A stretch of DNA of 64,000 nucleotides from Phoenix dactylifera (lineage: Eukaryota; Streptophyta; Magnoliopsida; Arecales; Arecaceae). The notes under the pieces are model-generated. The model made no database searches, had not been told where the DNA came from, and worked only from the letters and a program-made list of their open reading frames with translations. The position numbers were made by a program, and so were the translations under genes. Positions 54,201 through 64,000 of the stretch are shown here, piece after piece (positions within the stretch are counted from its first letter, which is position 1; the number at the start of each line of letters is the position of its first letter). The stretch covers positions 2,348,738 to 2,412,737 of the forward strand of contig NC_052404.1 in NCBI RefSeq assembly GCF_009389715.1, read 5' to 3'.

Positions 54201-56827
54201 TACCTTTCACATTAAACTGTTAAAGCCAATTTATCTTCCTTTGTTTCCCCCAACCATTGAATTTTTAGAGGTCTGACAACAATAGATTATTTGGGTGTCT
54301 TTTAGGGCTTTTATAGAGGAGGGATGAGGATGTAAATTTTACACTTTCATAATTATATAAAAAAATGATTTTTCTTCTTCTTGTCACCATAATGATATTT
54401 TATAACATGTGATATTGATGTTGCTAAATAATATTTTATATTGACGTCTTTGAGATGGACATGTACTTAGTAAATAAACACCATGTCGTCATACTTAATT
54501 AGTTATGATTTAAGGATGTTTATAACTAAATTAAATAACTGTACTTAAATCACATGTCTTCCATATTCTTTTTTATTTGGTACCGATTGACTCCATTTTT
54601 CTTTTATATGCATTGCTCCTGCTCTAGTTTGACTATCTGTCGGTAGCATTTTCATAACCAATTTATTGTTGTTTTATTTCCAGTTTTTGTCAATCATAAG
54701 ATGCATTGAAAATTGTCTTAGGTACTGACATAATAAAATTCAAAAATATAATTTATGTTCCTTGGATTCATTTCCCATTTGAAGATTTTTTTTGCAGACT
54801 ATCATGAAGCTGCATGTTCTTGTTTTTGAATTATAAAATGCATAAGGTGCTGTTAAATCAAAATATATGAATGTAGGTTGCGAGCTGCTGGTGGAAGAGC
54901 CAGTGGCGATGGAATAAGGAAGACAAGGACACGTGATCGAGCTGCTAGGGCAGTTGGAGCTCCCAAGGCGAATGCTGAGCTACAAGCAAACCTTGATGTA
55001 TGTCAGATTAACTGCTGCAACAGCTTTTTTTTCCTTCTTAGTCTTTCCATTATTGAGTGAACCACATGTTCTTTAGGTAATCAACATATTCTCTCTCTCT
55101 ATATATAGATATATATATATATATACAGAGAGAGAGAGATGGACAAGAATCTGGTCAACCAGATTTCAACTTAGATCCAGTCAGTAGGGTGATGGGTCCG
55201 ATACTGATAATCCAACTAGATATGATCTATTACCTCTAATATGCTTATATATCAAAAAGTCATATGGCTTGGAAATCCCTTGCCTATGCACCAAGTGGTC
55301 AAAAAACATGCATTGTTTTGTATTATTTAAACTATATATGGTTACCATCAATACATAGGCTAGGAGCATCCAATTACATAATTTGATGTGTTAAGTAGTT
55401 TAACAATAGTAGATCACATCTAGGTTGGATATAAGTGGACCCCCATTGTTAAGTTGGAACTAAGTGGATCTGAGTTAAAATCTGATTGAAAGGATTCTGG
55501 TCCACCTCACGTGCGCGCACATAGACATATATACATATATACCCACAAATATATATTTGTATAAGTAATAAAAAAAGTCTACTTTCTAAAATTTAGTTGG
55601 AACCAATTGCAATTTCTTTGTGGAGTTTTTCTAATTGTTGCTTAAATAAAACAGTCATCTTAACTAGGATTTAATTACAAATGAATGGTTAGTTAATTGC
55701 AATAATAGGTAAACAATGAAAATATTGTGCCCAATATATATTCTTGAAAATGTCAGGTGTTTATTCGCAGAACCTGACATTGTAGTTTGCTAGATGATGT
55801 AGATCTGCTTTCCCATTGGCAAAGGTCTACAAAATTATTTTCAATTTATACTGGGAGATACAATTATTTGTAATTTTTGAAAAAAATGATCAAAATGCAC
55901 AATAATAAGGCCTAGCTGATACTGATTTGGTTGGGCTACTCGTATGATTTCAGATGTTCAGAATACTTCTGAAATACATATGGTTGTTTTTTGCCAAGCT
56001 GCCTGTACAATTGCATTTTTAAAGTTTTAAAAATGCTTGTTGGTTCAACAATTATTCTTGATTTGTTCTCTATTGTTGTCGGTCATTCTCTAATTGCACT
56101 GATTTGGATAGATGGATTGCAACTTTGTTATTCACAGCCTTGTTTGTATGGCTATTAAAAACAACAACCAAAAAAAAAAAAAATTGTTGGCTTCCGCAAA
56201 TTTTTTTTTTATACTTTTGTCTTGGCTATCTACCCTTCACTGCAAATGGCGGACCATTTTTTTCTGCTCTCACTTCTATCCAAGCTAAATTCACCACTCT
56301 TGCTGCTTAGAAAAATCTTGACAGCAACATGCTAAGCATCACTAAGTTATCTGAGGTATCAGTTTTCTGCAACTGAAGATAGTAATAGTGTTTGTTAGAT
56401 GTGATGAAACCTACTGCCCAGTGACTGTTTTGTTCATATTTGTTTGTATCTGAATGCATGGTTGCAAATTGGGATAGTGTATATTAGCACTGTCAAAACA
56501 GATAATTAAAATTCTTTTCTGTACTTACAGAGGAGGCGACTAATAACATACGCAAATGCGAAAAGCAAGAGCGAAAAGTTTCCTCCACCACATCAGGATG
56601 GGGCACTCGGCTTTCCCTTGGGTTCTTCGCATCACATGGATCCTGGCTTTGATCCTCCAGATGCTTCATTTAGCACAGTTTTTCCCTACCAGAAAGCCCC
56701 TGTGTCGACTTGGTCTGGTCCATTGGTGGAGCCTGCTCTAGTCGGCCATTCGAAGCGGAAGAAAGAGTCTCGCTCATCAAAACCTCTTGCTGGTGCTCAT
56801 GTTACAAAGGAAATTCAGAAAAAATAA
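48233..56827 (+). CDS. CDK-like serine/threonine protein kinase (At1g54610/IBS1 group)
   Basis: Cyclin-dependent-kinase-like enzyme of the plant CDKC/CRK-related group; its exact substrate is unknown. Seven exons: 48233-48655, 48748-49032, 49142-49459, 51080-51307, 52156-52256, 54877-54997, 56531-56827, giving 590 residues. The N-terminus MGCVLGRE predicts myristoylation at Gly2 and possible acylation at Cys3, implying membrane attachment. The low-complexity N-terminal region includes a glycine run. Kinase motifs: IGQGTYSNV (142 on), catalytic Lys in VALKKV (165), HRD in VLHRDIKGSN (Asp260), DFG (Asp278), TLWYRAPELLLG and DLWSAGCILAEL. The C-terminal extension is basic (RKTRTRDRAARAVG, SKRKKESRSSKP). 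Intron 1 requires a GC donor (AAG|GCAATC). Introns 3, 5 and 6 are 1.5-2.6 kb. Confidence 0.93.
53170..53185. repeat. Poly(G) tract in a kinase intron
   Basis: 16 consecutive G inside intron 5; its length is likely to be assembly-sensitive. Confidence 0.9.
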
Positions 56828-57365
56828 TGCTCAAATTTGATTTTTAGAAGAAAAAAAAGATTATGAGAGCCACACAGTTCATTGAAATTTGAAAGATTAA
56901 TTTTATAATATGCCCTTGTTATATTAGGACATTAAACGATAGCCCTTCAATGGCAGGGAAGCCTATTTGGTGTCTAGAGACAGAAACAGTCTTGTTCATT
57001 ATTTCCATTGTTTTCTATTCCTTTTTTATCTTTCCTGTTTTTTTTTTTTTTTTAGACCAGGATGTATAGGCCGGAGAGACATATTTAGCTAGTTATCATG
57101 TGTATTTTCCCCCATATTGGAAAACTGAATTCTGGTCATGTAGGACTGAATCATGTAGTTCTTTTGAAATCCTTTCATTTATGTGTATTTGGAACATTTT
57201 GGTTGCACCATTTTGCACTGTATGGTACACCTGGGCGTCAAGGCTCGAGAGGCATTGGCATCTCTTGCAGTACCTTGAGAGCTGAGAAAGAAGAACAAAA
57301 GATTTGATGTACTTTCTATTTCACGCTTCTCCCATATGTTTCATAGCTACATAACGGTCAGTGTA

Positions 57366-57370
<5 letters not shown>

Positions 57371-57420
<50 letters not shown>
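57371..57420. repeat. (AT)n microsatellite
   Basis: 25 AT units in the kinase 3' flank. Confidence 0.97.
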
Positions 57421-57422
<2 letters not shown>

Positions 57423-58246
57423 CATAATGGAGGGCCTGGTTTAAACCTTAATTTCGCTTCTAACATTTGTAAAAGCTCCTTCTACGTCCCCCTTATGTAT
57501 AGAAATATATATTGTAACGAAGGTCCAAGGAATCATTGCAATGGTTACAATAACCCGGTCATGGTATTCATTTTAAACCACATTTAGTAATGTTGTTATC
57601 CCTAAAGATTGGACCCACCCCTCATTGAAATCTTTCTTTCCCAATCAAGCTTTCAAATGGAATTTCCAAGAATGAAAGCATCAGCAGTGCTGTAATGGCC
57701 GTTACAGTCATTGCAGCAGAAGAAATAACATTGAAGGGCTTTATCATGTTATGTCATCTTGATTCATGGAATAAGATGTATGTGAAATATATAACATTGA
57801 TGCTTTCTAATAAAAATGATTTTTATAGCAAATGACAATTAGAAAACAACCATATCTTAAACAGTCATTATGTAAATGTACAATGTAATGTTGATCAACC
57901 AAACTAGTATAATGCCATGGTAATATTTTTATTTTAAGCCATGGCCTAGGGACAAAATGGGTGAATGAGGCTGATCATTTTGGACATTGGCTTGACCCGA
58001 TGATAGGCCCTTAGACCCAACTCAGACCTTGGTTGGCATCACCTGGCTTCCAAAAGATTGAAATAACTAAAATGTAAAACGGAATTATAATCAAACTTTG
58101 GAAACAAAGCTAAGATAGGTAGGTCCACCATCTTAAACTTCACAAAATCCACAGAATTTGATTAACGGAAATAAATGATTGAACCAAAAAACCAACCCTT
58201 CCAAGTTTGAAGCATTACATGCACTTATCGACTAGTATTTTTACAA

Positions 58247-58273
58247 GGGGGGGGGGGGGGGGGGGGGGGGGGG
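58247..58273. repeat. Poly(G) tract
   Basis: 27 consecutive G; could fold as a G-quadruplex, and its length is uncertain. Confidence 0.9.
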
Positions 58274-59251
58274 CAAATTGCTTCTTTCTCGTCTCCTCCT
58301 TGACGTCGAGCTGCCACCTGACCACCTTCTTTCCTGCTTCAGCTTGGATTTCTTTATCAGAAGTGATAGCTTGAAATCCTGAAGTCTTGGAGATAAGTAA
58401 TAATGTTAGAATTTTTCTTTAGGAGATAATAATGTCAGGGTTTAGAAGGTATTATGGGTAGAGAGAGAGAGAGGGTTGCATATTTATAGTCCTAGCAGGA
58501 CTTTTGAGTAGTGCAAATGACAGAACCAGTCTTCTTAGAATCTCAATGAACTATTGGGTTGGCGACTGTAGGAGGCGAAGGAATTTGGATCAAATTCCAA
58601 GTATTCCATTTTGACCTCATCAAAAGAATACTGTTCAGTTGGTAAAGAGAAGCCACAGTGCAGCCAGTGATTTTTCTTTTTTCGTTAAAAAACTATCAGG
58701 ATTTCGTGAGAAAAAAAAATATGGCATGAAGAAATTACAAATAGAGTAGGGAAAGAAAAAATTAGCGGTCAAGACAACCACTAAAAACTAGCTATGTTTT
58801 ATAGAGTACTTGCCTATATGGCATGCACACCTACCAATAAGAGTAGGTGTCAGATCGAATTAAGATGTGTTTATGGATTGAAGGTTCTAAACTCAATGTC
58901 AGACCGAATTAGATACAGATAAAGCTTATCTTGTAGTTGTTGTCTTAACCTAGCCCAGACCTGAACCAGCCTAGCCCATTGCCATCCCTATCAGAAGTCA
59001 TGGTGGTGTGTGAAAGAAGGTAGTTTGATATTTGGTTATTTTAAATGCCTTGAGCCAATAAAAGAATTGCAAATGGAACACTTCATTCATTGCGAGAGTA
59101 GATAACATAATCTCTAAATCGTTCTTTCTCATGTTGCAATGGTCGTTCACCCTAACTATGAGTGCAAAGTTGTTTTGAGGGATATCCAATGATCATAGCT
59201 TATTGTATTAGAATTTTAACTTTTTGAGATTAAGTGACAGTCACTGATATT

Positions 59252-59387
59252 ATTACAACCTAGGACCTCATCCAAAAAAACTAGCCAAAAGATAATGTTT
59301 GAGTTCTTTAGTCCTATATAAATAACCAAAATTTTCTCGGTGAATAATCAATGTGGGACTAAACACACGCCCACACGAGTTCTCACA
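59252..59387. repeat. LTR-like dispersed repeat, copy 1
   Basis: ATTACAACCTAGGACCTCAT to GAGTTCTCACA, with ATGTGGGACTAAACACACGC near the end. Related copies lie at 63343-63477 and 63642-63770. This copy may be a solo LTR of the same small element. Confidence 0.6.
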
Positions 59388-60272
59388 GATATAAAACTAA
59401 AATATGATGCTCCCAACATCAAATACATACAGGGATTGGAAGATGAAAATTAAGGAAATGATGACAATCCTCATAAGGACATGGAAATTTTGGTCTAACT
59501 CTCAAGACTTTCAAAATATGCAAGTTATTTCATTGCTGACAATTTACTTCTTCTTAGAAACATCTTTATAGCAAAATGGTACCCATTTCATCATAGATTA
59601 AATGGTTTCAAAGGAGAAGATGTGGAAAAGAAAAGAGGGAAAGAAAAAGAAAAAGAAAATGAAAGGAGAGAATAAAAGAAAGAAATAGACAGGAATATGG
59701 GAAGTTTGTAAATTTACAGGTCATGGAATAATGGCCTCTAGAAAGCCATTCATAGAAATGTGGGAATATTGAATCTAATCATTTGGGCTAAGCTCTAACA
59801 GGCCCTTGCTAACCTCAACAGTAACCCTTAGTACAAGTGCAAATTTATTTTCTAGTTTGCTTATCTATGAAATATCAAGTGAAAGTATGGTATTATTCAT
59901 GACCATGATCATCACATTCAGCCCCAACATCTCTTACGTAGCAAAGTAGCCTCCAATCAGCAATCTTCAAGTGAACATAATATAACATGAGATAACATTT
60001 GATTACAACACATATTTGGCAGTTATGGTCTCTGATAGTTTTTGCAATATAGCCATCCTTTGTGTGATTAAGCTGAATGGGTGAAATTATAGGAGAAACA
60101 ATCAAATTCCTTTGAACTTTTTTGAGGGGAGATTCCTCTTTTTACTTGGTTTAACAAGATATATCTTTAAGGTTCTCATATTACAAGAATAACAAATTTC
60201 AGGTTTTTTGGAAAAAAGAAGGCCAAATGCCTCTAGCATAATCAGTTACATGTAATACTTCAACAAAGCATG

Positions 60273-62227
60273 CTAGAGTTCTAAAAGCCGACGCAGATTC
60301 ATCGGAGATATGTACTTTTCATCCCCATCAACAAGATGCTTTGCAAGTATAAGATTTGCTGCCTCACTTGGATGATATGGATCCCAAAACACATGCTTTG
60401 AACGTTCTTCACACATACTTGATGTTGGGCCACATGGAATAATACCTGCAAATTGTCCTCCATTGCCACAACAAGCAATACTTGCTGTTGTGAACCCTAC
60501 ATGAATTGAACATTCATTAATCCAGCTAGCCATTGTCATAAGAGTTCGATATGTACAACTATGAATGTGAAATTAGGATGCTATAGGAAAGCAATCTCAC
60601 CATATGATTCATAATTTGTGAGGAGATCCAAAACTAGATCATACACATTTGCAAGGACAAATTTGGCTCCAGGGAGGTTATCATTTAGTTCAGCAAGTAA
60701 ATCCCTCAACCGGCCGTTGTATTGCAATGCTAATTGATTCGGTAAGCTAACACACTGTGCCTCCTTAATTCGATTGATTGTCTTCTGATAGGGAATGCAA
60801 CCTATTGGTCCAACATTCGCCATTACAAATTTTCGAGCATCAAGAGAGTATAATCTCTGCCATCAAAACACATAATTGAAATTTATTATGCTAGTGTTTT
60901 TGTCATGTAAAGTAGATAAGTTGAGGGGGAATAAATGAAAAGCAAAATTACCGTAAGTTGGTTTCTTATGTTGCTGATGAGATCATCAATAAATTCATCT
61001 GGTGTTTGAAGATATCTTTCTCCTGCAGAGACGACAGGCAGGAGGTAATTGTTAAGAAAATCATTTGATCCGACGGTAATCGAGAAGATGGCCTTCTTTG
61101 CTAGGAACTGTTTTGATTTTGCCTTCCCCAGTAATCCATTGAGTTGTTGTCGAGTAATGTTGAAGTAATCAACTTGAATGTCCATTCCAAGCCTATTAAC
61201 CTGCAAAAGATTTGTACCTCTTAGCAAAAATGGGGGGCTCTAATGTAGGCTAAAGATAAAACTGACATAAGAAAGCAGAGTGTGATCAGCTGCAAGTAAG
61301 ATAAAGTTTTAAGAAACCGCAGTGTTTCGAAACTAGATTACATTATGAAAAAAGATCCTCTAATTTATGAACATAAAAAAGCAGGGCAATTTTTTTTCCA
61401 TTTTCGCAAAATAAATAGTCTCAGTTTTTTTTTTTTGCAATAAAAAATGTTTTTACCACCGATAAATGATCATTAATAAAACCTGATTGACAATCCTTTA
61501 ATAATATAAGATGTTACATATGAAAACAAGATCAACTCACAAATATTCTCCCTGTTTGGTTCATAATTCCTCCACCTCCAGATGCGTAGTTCACTCCATT
61601 CAATATGGCAGATCCTGTTGTATTGGGAGCTAAAAACGGGGGAGAGTAGTTTTTCTGCCCTAATAACTCTCCTGCAGCAAGAAAAAATGAATTTACCAAA
61701 TTATTCAACAAAGAGCATCGTAATAAGTATCTAAAACCCTTTTTACCATCAATTAGATGATCATTTGCACTAAAATGAAGGTATATGCTATCTAAGTAAT
61801 GGTGTGGTGTGCTAAGAGATCGTACCAAGTATATAAAACCATTACGTTATCAATTGGAAGATCATTAGCAACAAAATGAAGGCATACGTGATTCATGCAT
61901 GTCTGTCCACCTCTTTCTTTTTGCAAATCCTAACATATAAGAATGCAAACACACACACACACACACAGAGACGGAGACCATACCAACAATGTCAGCAATA
62001 GTCCTTCCATTGGTGTAACGTCCGGTGGGCTGTCCACCGGAGGCTGTGAAGTCGATGCCATTAGGCCTTATATCGGCCTTCGACAACGACGGAAGGTAGT
62101 TATTATTGCCGCAGTCGACAAGAGAGTCCCCAAATACAAAGGAGGCTCCCAACGCCTCATCACCTCTGCTGACCGCCACCATGGTGCAAAGCACCAGCAG
62201 CAGCAGCAATGGCAAGCCCATGGCCAT
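60273..62227 (-). CDS. GDSL esterase/lipase
   Basis: Secreted SGNH-type hydrolase; plant members act on lipid, cutin or acyl-ester substrates, and this one's substrate is unknown. Five exons (minus strand): 62227-61984, 61671-61541, 61200-60952, 60856-60601, 60496-60273, giving 367 residues, the usual family length. A signal peptide (MAMGLPLLLLLVLCTMVAV) precedes block I VFGDSLVDCGNNNYL with nucleophile Ser35. Block II Gly is in NYASGGGGI (near 113), block III Asn171 in TVGSNDFLNNY, and block V Asp332/His335 in FWDPYHPSEAAN, so the catalytic set is complete. The ATG at 62227 is used because the 11 codons before it have no ATG. A TATAAA on the minus strand (62302-62307) lies about 75 bp upstream. 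All introns are GT-AG. Confidence 0.94.
61949..61967. repeat. (AC)n microsatellite in GDSL intron 1
   Basis: A short run of AC units within the first intron of the GDSL gene. Confidence 0.85.
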
Positions 62228-62301
62228 CTCGCCAACTCTCTTTCTCACTGAATCAAGCAAGTTCTAAGGAGAGCATGGTTACAACCCAGAACGCTACAGA
62301 G

Positions 62302-62307
62302 TTTATA
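62302..62307 (-). promoter_or_regulatory. Candidate TATA box of the GDSL gene
   Basis: The minus strand reads CTATAAAC about 75 bp before the start codon, leaving a leader of roughly 45 nt. Confidence 0.5.
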
Positions 62308-63342
62308 GCCACTCTTTTCTTCATAGAGGAGGAGAGCGCCCAAGACTAAAACACTTCAACTTAACCTGTGCTAGTTATAGCTATTGGAGTTCGGTACGAC
62401 CTTTCCTTTTGGATGTGATGGGGAGAAGGGGAGGTTGAGAGGAGTTCTAGCCTTCTAGAGCTGGTGGTTCATCAAGACCCAACGCTTTGTTGCCTTTGTC
62501 CATCCATCTCCTTCCGGCTTGTCCATGCGTTCTTTGCAATTCATTGTGGGTCAAGGGAGCTGATGCGTGCTGCAATCCAAGATCAACTTTTTTATGCATG
62601 AATAGGTGGAAATTTAGGTAGCCGTTAGGTGGGAAGTTGAGTACCTGACCATTAATGGAGACAAACTTGTTCTTCTCCAAAATGGCCTTACGACTGGGGT
62701 ATCTGAATTTGTTTTAGACCAAGTTTTCCCACGTTCCAATCTCATACTAGATTTCATACCCTTGCACATTCTCTAGATGGATTTCATTCGGAGATGATGG
62801 TAGCAAAATAGTATTGATGAGAGGATCTATCATGCAAATTTTTGCAGATCGTTATGGGGGGAGGCGGTTTGAAGTGCTAAAGTTCTTTAGTCATCTTTAG
62901 GTTTTTAGTTGCTTGGGAAGGTGGCAGCTGGATTATTGGTTAGAACTTAGAACAAACTAAAAGATATCTTAGAAGTTTTGTATCCTGCAGCATATGTTTT
63001 CACACAAGATACAGGAAAGTTAGGTGAGTCCATGATAATATTGGGTGGTTGGTAACCCACCACCATTTCAGCATCCTAGATCATCAAGGCTGACTAAATC
63101 ATAGGGCTCAGTAGGCCGGTGCTGGGCCAAGTTTGTCAGGTTGGGCTTTGTTGGGCTAAACGGGAAAAGGGCCAAAGCCCAAGAACAACTGCAAGCCTCT
63201 GCTCATAACCCCCCCCATAAGAAATCAAGTCCATGCCACTCCCATAAACCCCGGAGGAAATCTTTCTAGTCCTACGTGTCACAGCATGCTGCAAGGCCAT
63301 TCTTACCTCCTTATAATTATGAGAGCACTCAGAGCTTCCATG
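62308..63342. other. Upstream region of the GDSL gene
   Basis: About 1 kb with no recognised gene. One open stretch on the minus strand (62680-62447) has no family motif and no support. Confidence 0.5.
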
Positions 63343-63770
63343 CTATAACTATAATAATTTAGAAAAATAGCTAGCCGAAAGATATTTTTTGAGTTCCTTA
63401 GTTCTGTATAGATACCCAAGATCTCCTTGGCGAATAACCGATGTGAGACTAAACACATGTCTAGACAAATCCTCACATACTCCTCCCGTTGTAGCTTTGA
63501 TGTCTTCGTTGGGCTAAGGATTCAAATCCATTCAAATCTAATCACAAGCATCACGATTGGCTCGTGGTCAGCCTTATGAGCCTGTGCTGCAGTGTTCCCT
63601 AGTCCACATAGGCTATAGGCTAGATCTGCTTTGATATCATTTGTAACAACTCAGGACCTCATTTAGAATGGCTAGTTGAAAGTTATTTTTTAAATTTTTT
63701 AGACCTATACAAGCATCCAAAATCTTTACAACGAATAAACAATTTAGGACTAAACAACATAAGACTTCCC
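63343..63770 (-). mobile_element. TRIM-like miniature LTR retrotransposon
   Basis: Reading on the minus strand: an LTR of about 130 bp (63770-63642), then a primer-binding site TGATATCAAAGC (63628-63639, one base from the TGGTATCAAAGC form). Next is an interior of about 150 bp, a purine tract CGGGAGGAGTA (63478-63488), and a second LTR (63477 to about 63343). The two repeats share GACTAAACA and GAATAA-type blocks but are diverged. There is no coding capacity. Outer boundaries are approximate and no target duplication was identified. Confidence 0.55.
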
Positions 63771-64000
63771 AAGTGTCAGCATTTTAGCTTGCTTTGTACA
63801 ATGATTAGTTCAATTACATCGTATAATCCATTATCTTATTTCAGCAGCCAGTCATATTGATGAATTAATTCAGTTTTTAATGTACAAACTCGTAGAAAAA
63901 GAAGAAATTAAGAAACATTGATGTGAATGAGGTGTGCTAGTTCTAGACTCAGGCGGTGCCACAACCACGTCAACAGAGTAAATGAACAGGCACTGGTAGA
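63771..64000. other. Unannotated right edge
   Basis: 230 bp of AT-rich sequence with no recognised feature. Confidence 0.5.

Larger units (their letters stand above)
56828..60272. other. Intergenic region between kinase and GDSL gene
   Basis: Convergent genes share this 3.4-kb spacer. It contains the kinase 3' UTR, an (AT)n tract at 57371-57420, a 27-base poly(G) tract at 58247-58273 and an LTR-like repeat at 59252-59387. The run from 57940 to 58990 has scattered repeat-like words (GACCCGATGATAGGCCC, AGCCCATTGCCATCCC) that may mark a degenerate transposon. No gene was recognised. Confidence 0.55.

Noticed and set aside
62228..62260. Longer GDSL N-terminus of 11 residues
   Set aside because: The upstream codon is TTG, not ATG; the next in-frame ATG at 62227 starts a proper signal peptide.

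Overview
This is nuclear DNA from a flowering plant. The genes are split by many introns, GC content is modest outside exons, and there are plant Ty3/gypsy, Copia-like, LINE, hAT and MITE insertions and plant-type promoter motifs. The repeat content suggests a monocot, possibly a palm, but that is an impression and not a proof.

Five protein-coding genes were assembled exon by exon. (1) 1-5681, +: the C-terminal four fifths of an ISWI chromatin-remodelling ATPase (CHR11/CHR17 type), cut by the window edge. (2) 11382-18364, +: a small F-box protein whose 5-kb second intron holds a Copia-like LTR element with a LINE inside its 3' LTR. (3) 29200-34842, +: NOP58, the box C/D snoRNP core protein, with telo-boxes in its leader region and a probable frameshift in its lysine-rich tail. 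(4) 48233-56827, +: a CDK-like protein kinase of the At1g54610/IBS1 group with an N-myristoylation signal. (5) 60273-62227, -: a GDSL esterase/lipase. Exon lengths sum to whole codons in each gene.

Between genes 2 and 3 lies a clean nested insertion. A short 5'-truncated LINE (10-bp target duplication, A-rich tail) is interrupted inside its RNase H region by an 8.3-kb Ty3/gypsy-type element (5-bp target duplication, 3.2-kb LTRs differing at about a dozen sites). That element keeps gag and the start of protease on the minus strand but has no reverse transcriptase or integrase. It is therefore a recent non-autonomous element.

Between genes 3 and 4 a segment of about 3 kb is tandemly duplicated (about 35284-38278 and 38279-42744). 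Each copy carries, on the minus strand, an intact 49-codon reading frame for a one-pass membrane microprotein, with a GA-repeat leader and an AATAAA signal. Copy B has gained a 0.93-kb GC-rich insertion. Next comes a 1.8-kb non-autonomous hAT element (8-bp target duplication) carrying coiled-coil coding fragments that look captured from host genes, then a Tourist-like MITE.

The five genes show no operon-like or pathway link; they are ordinary neighbours. The main interest lies in the microprotein pair, the gene-carrying hAT element, the gag-only LTR element, two GC-AG introns (in NOP58 and the kinase), and two upstream ORFs in the kinase leader.
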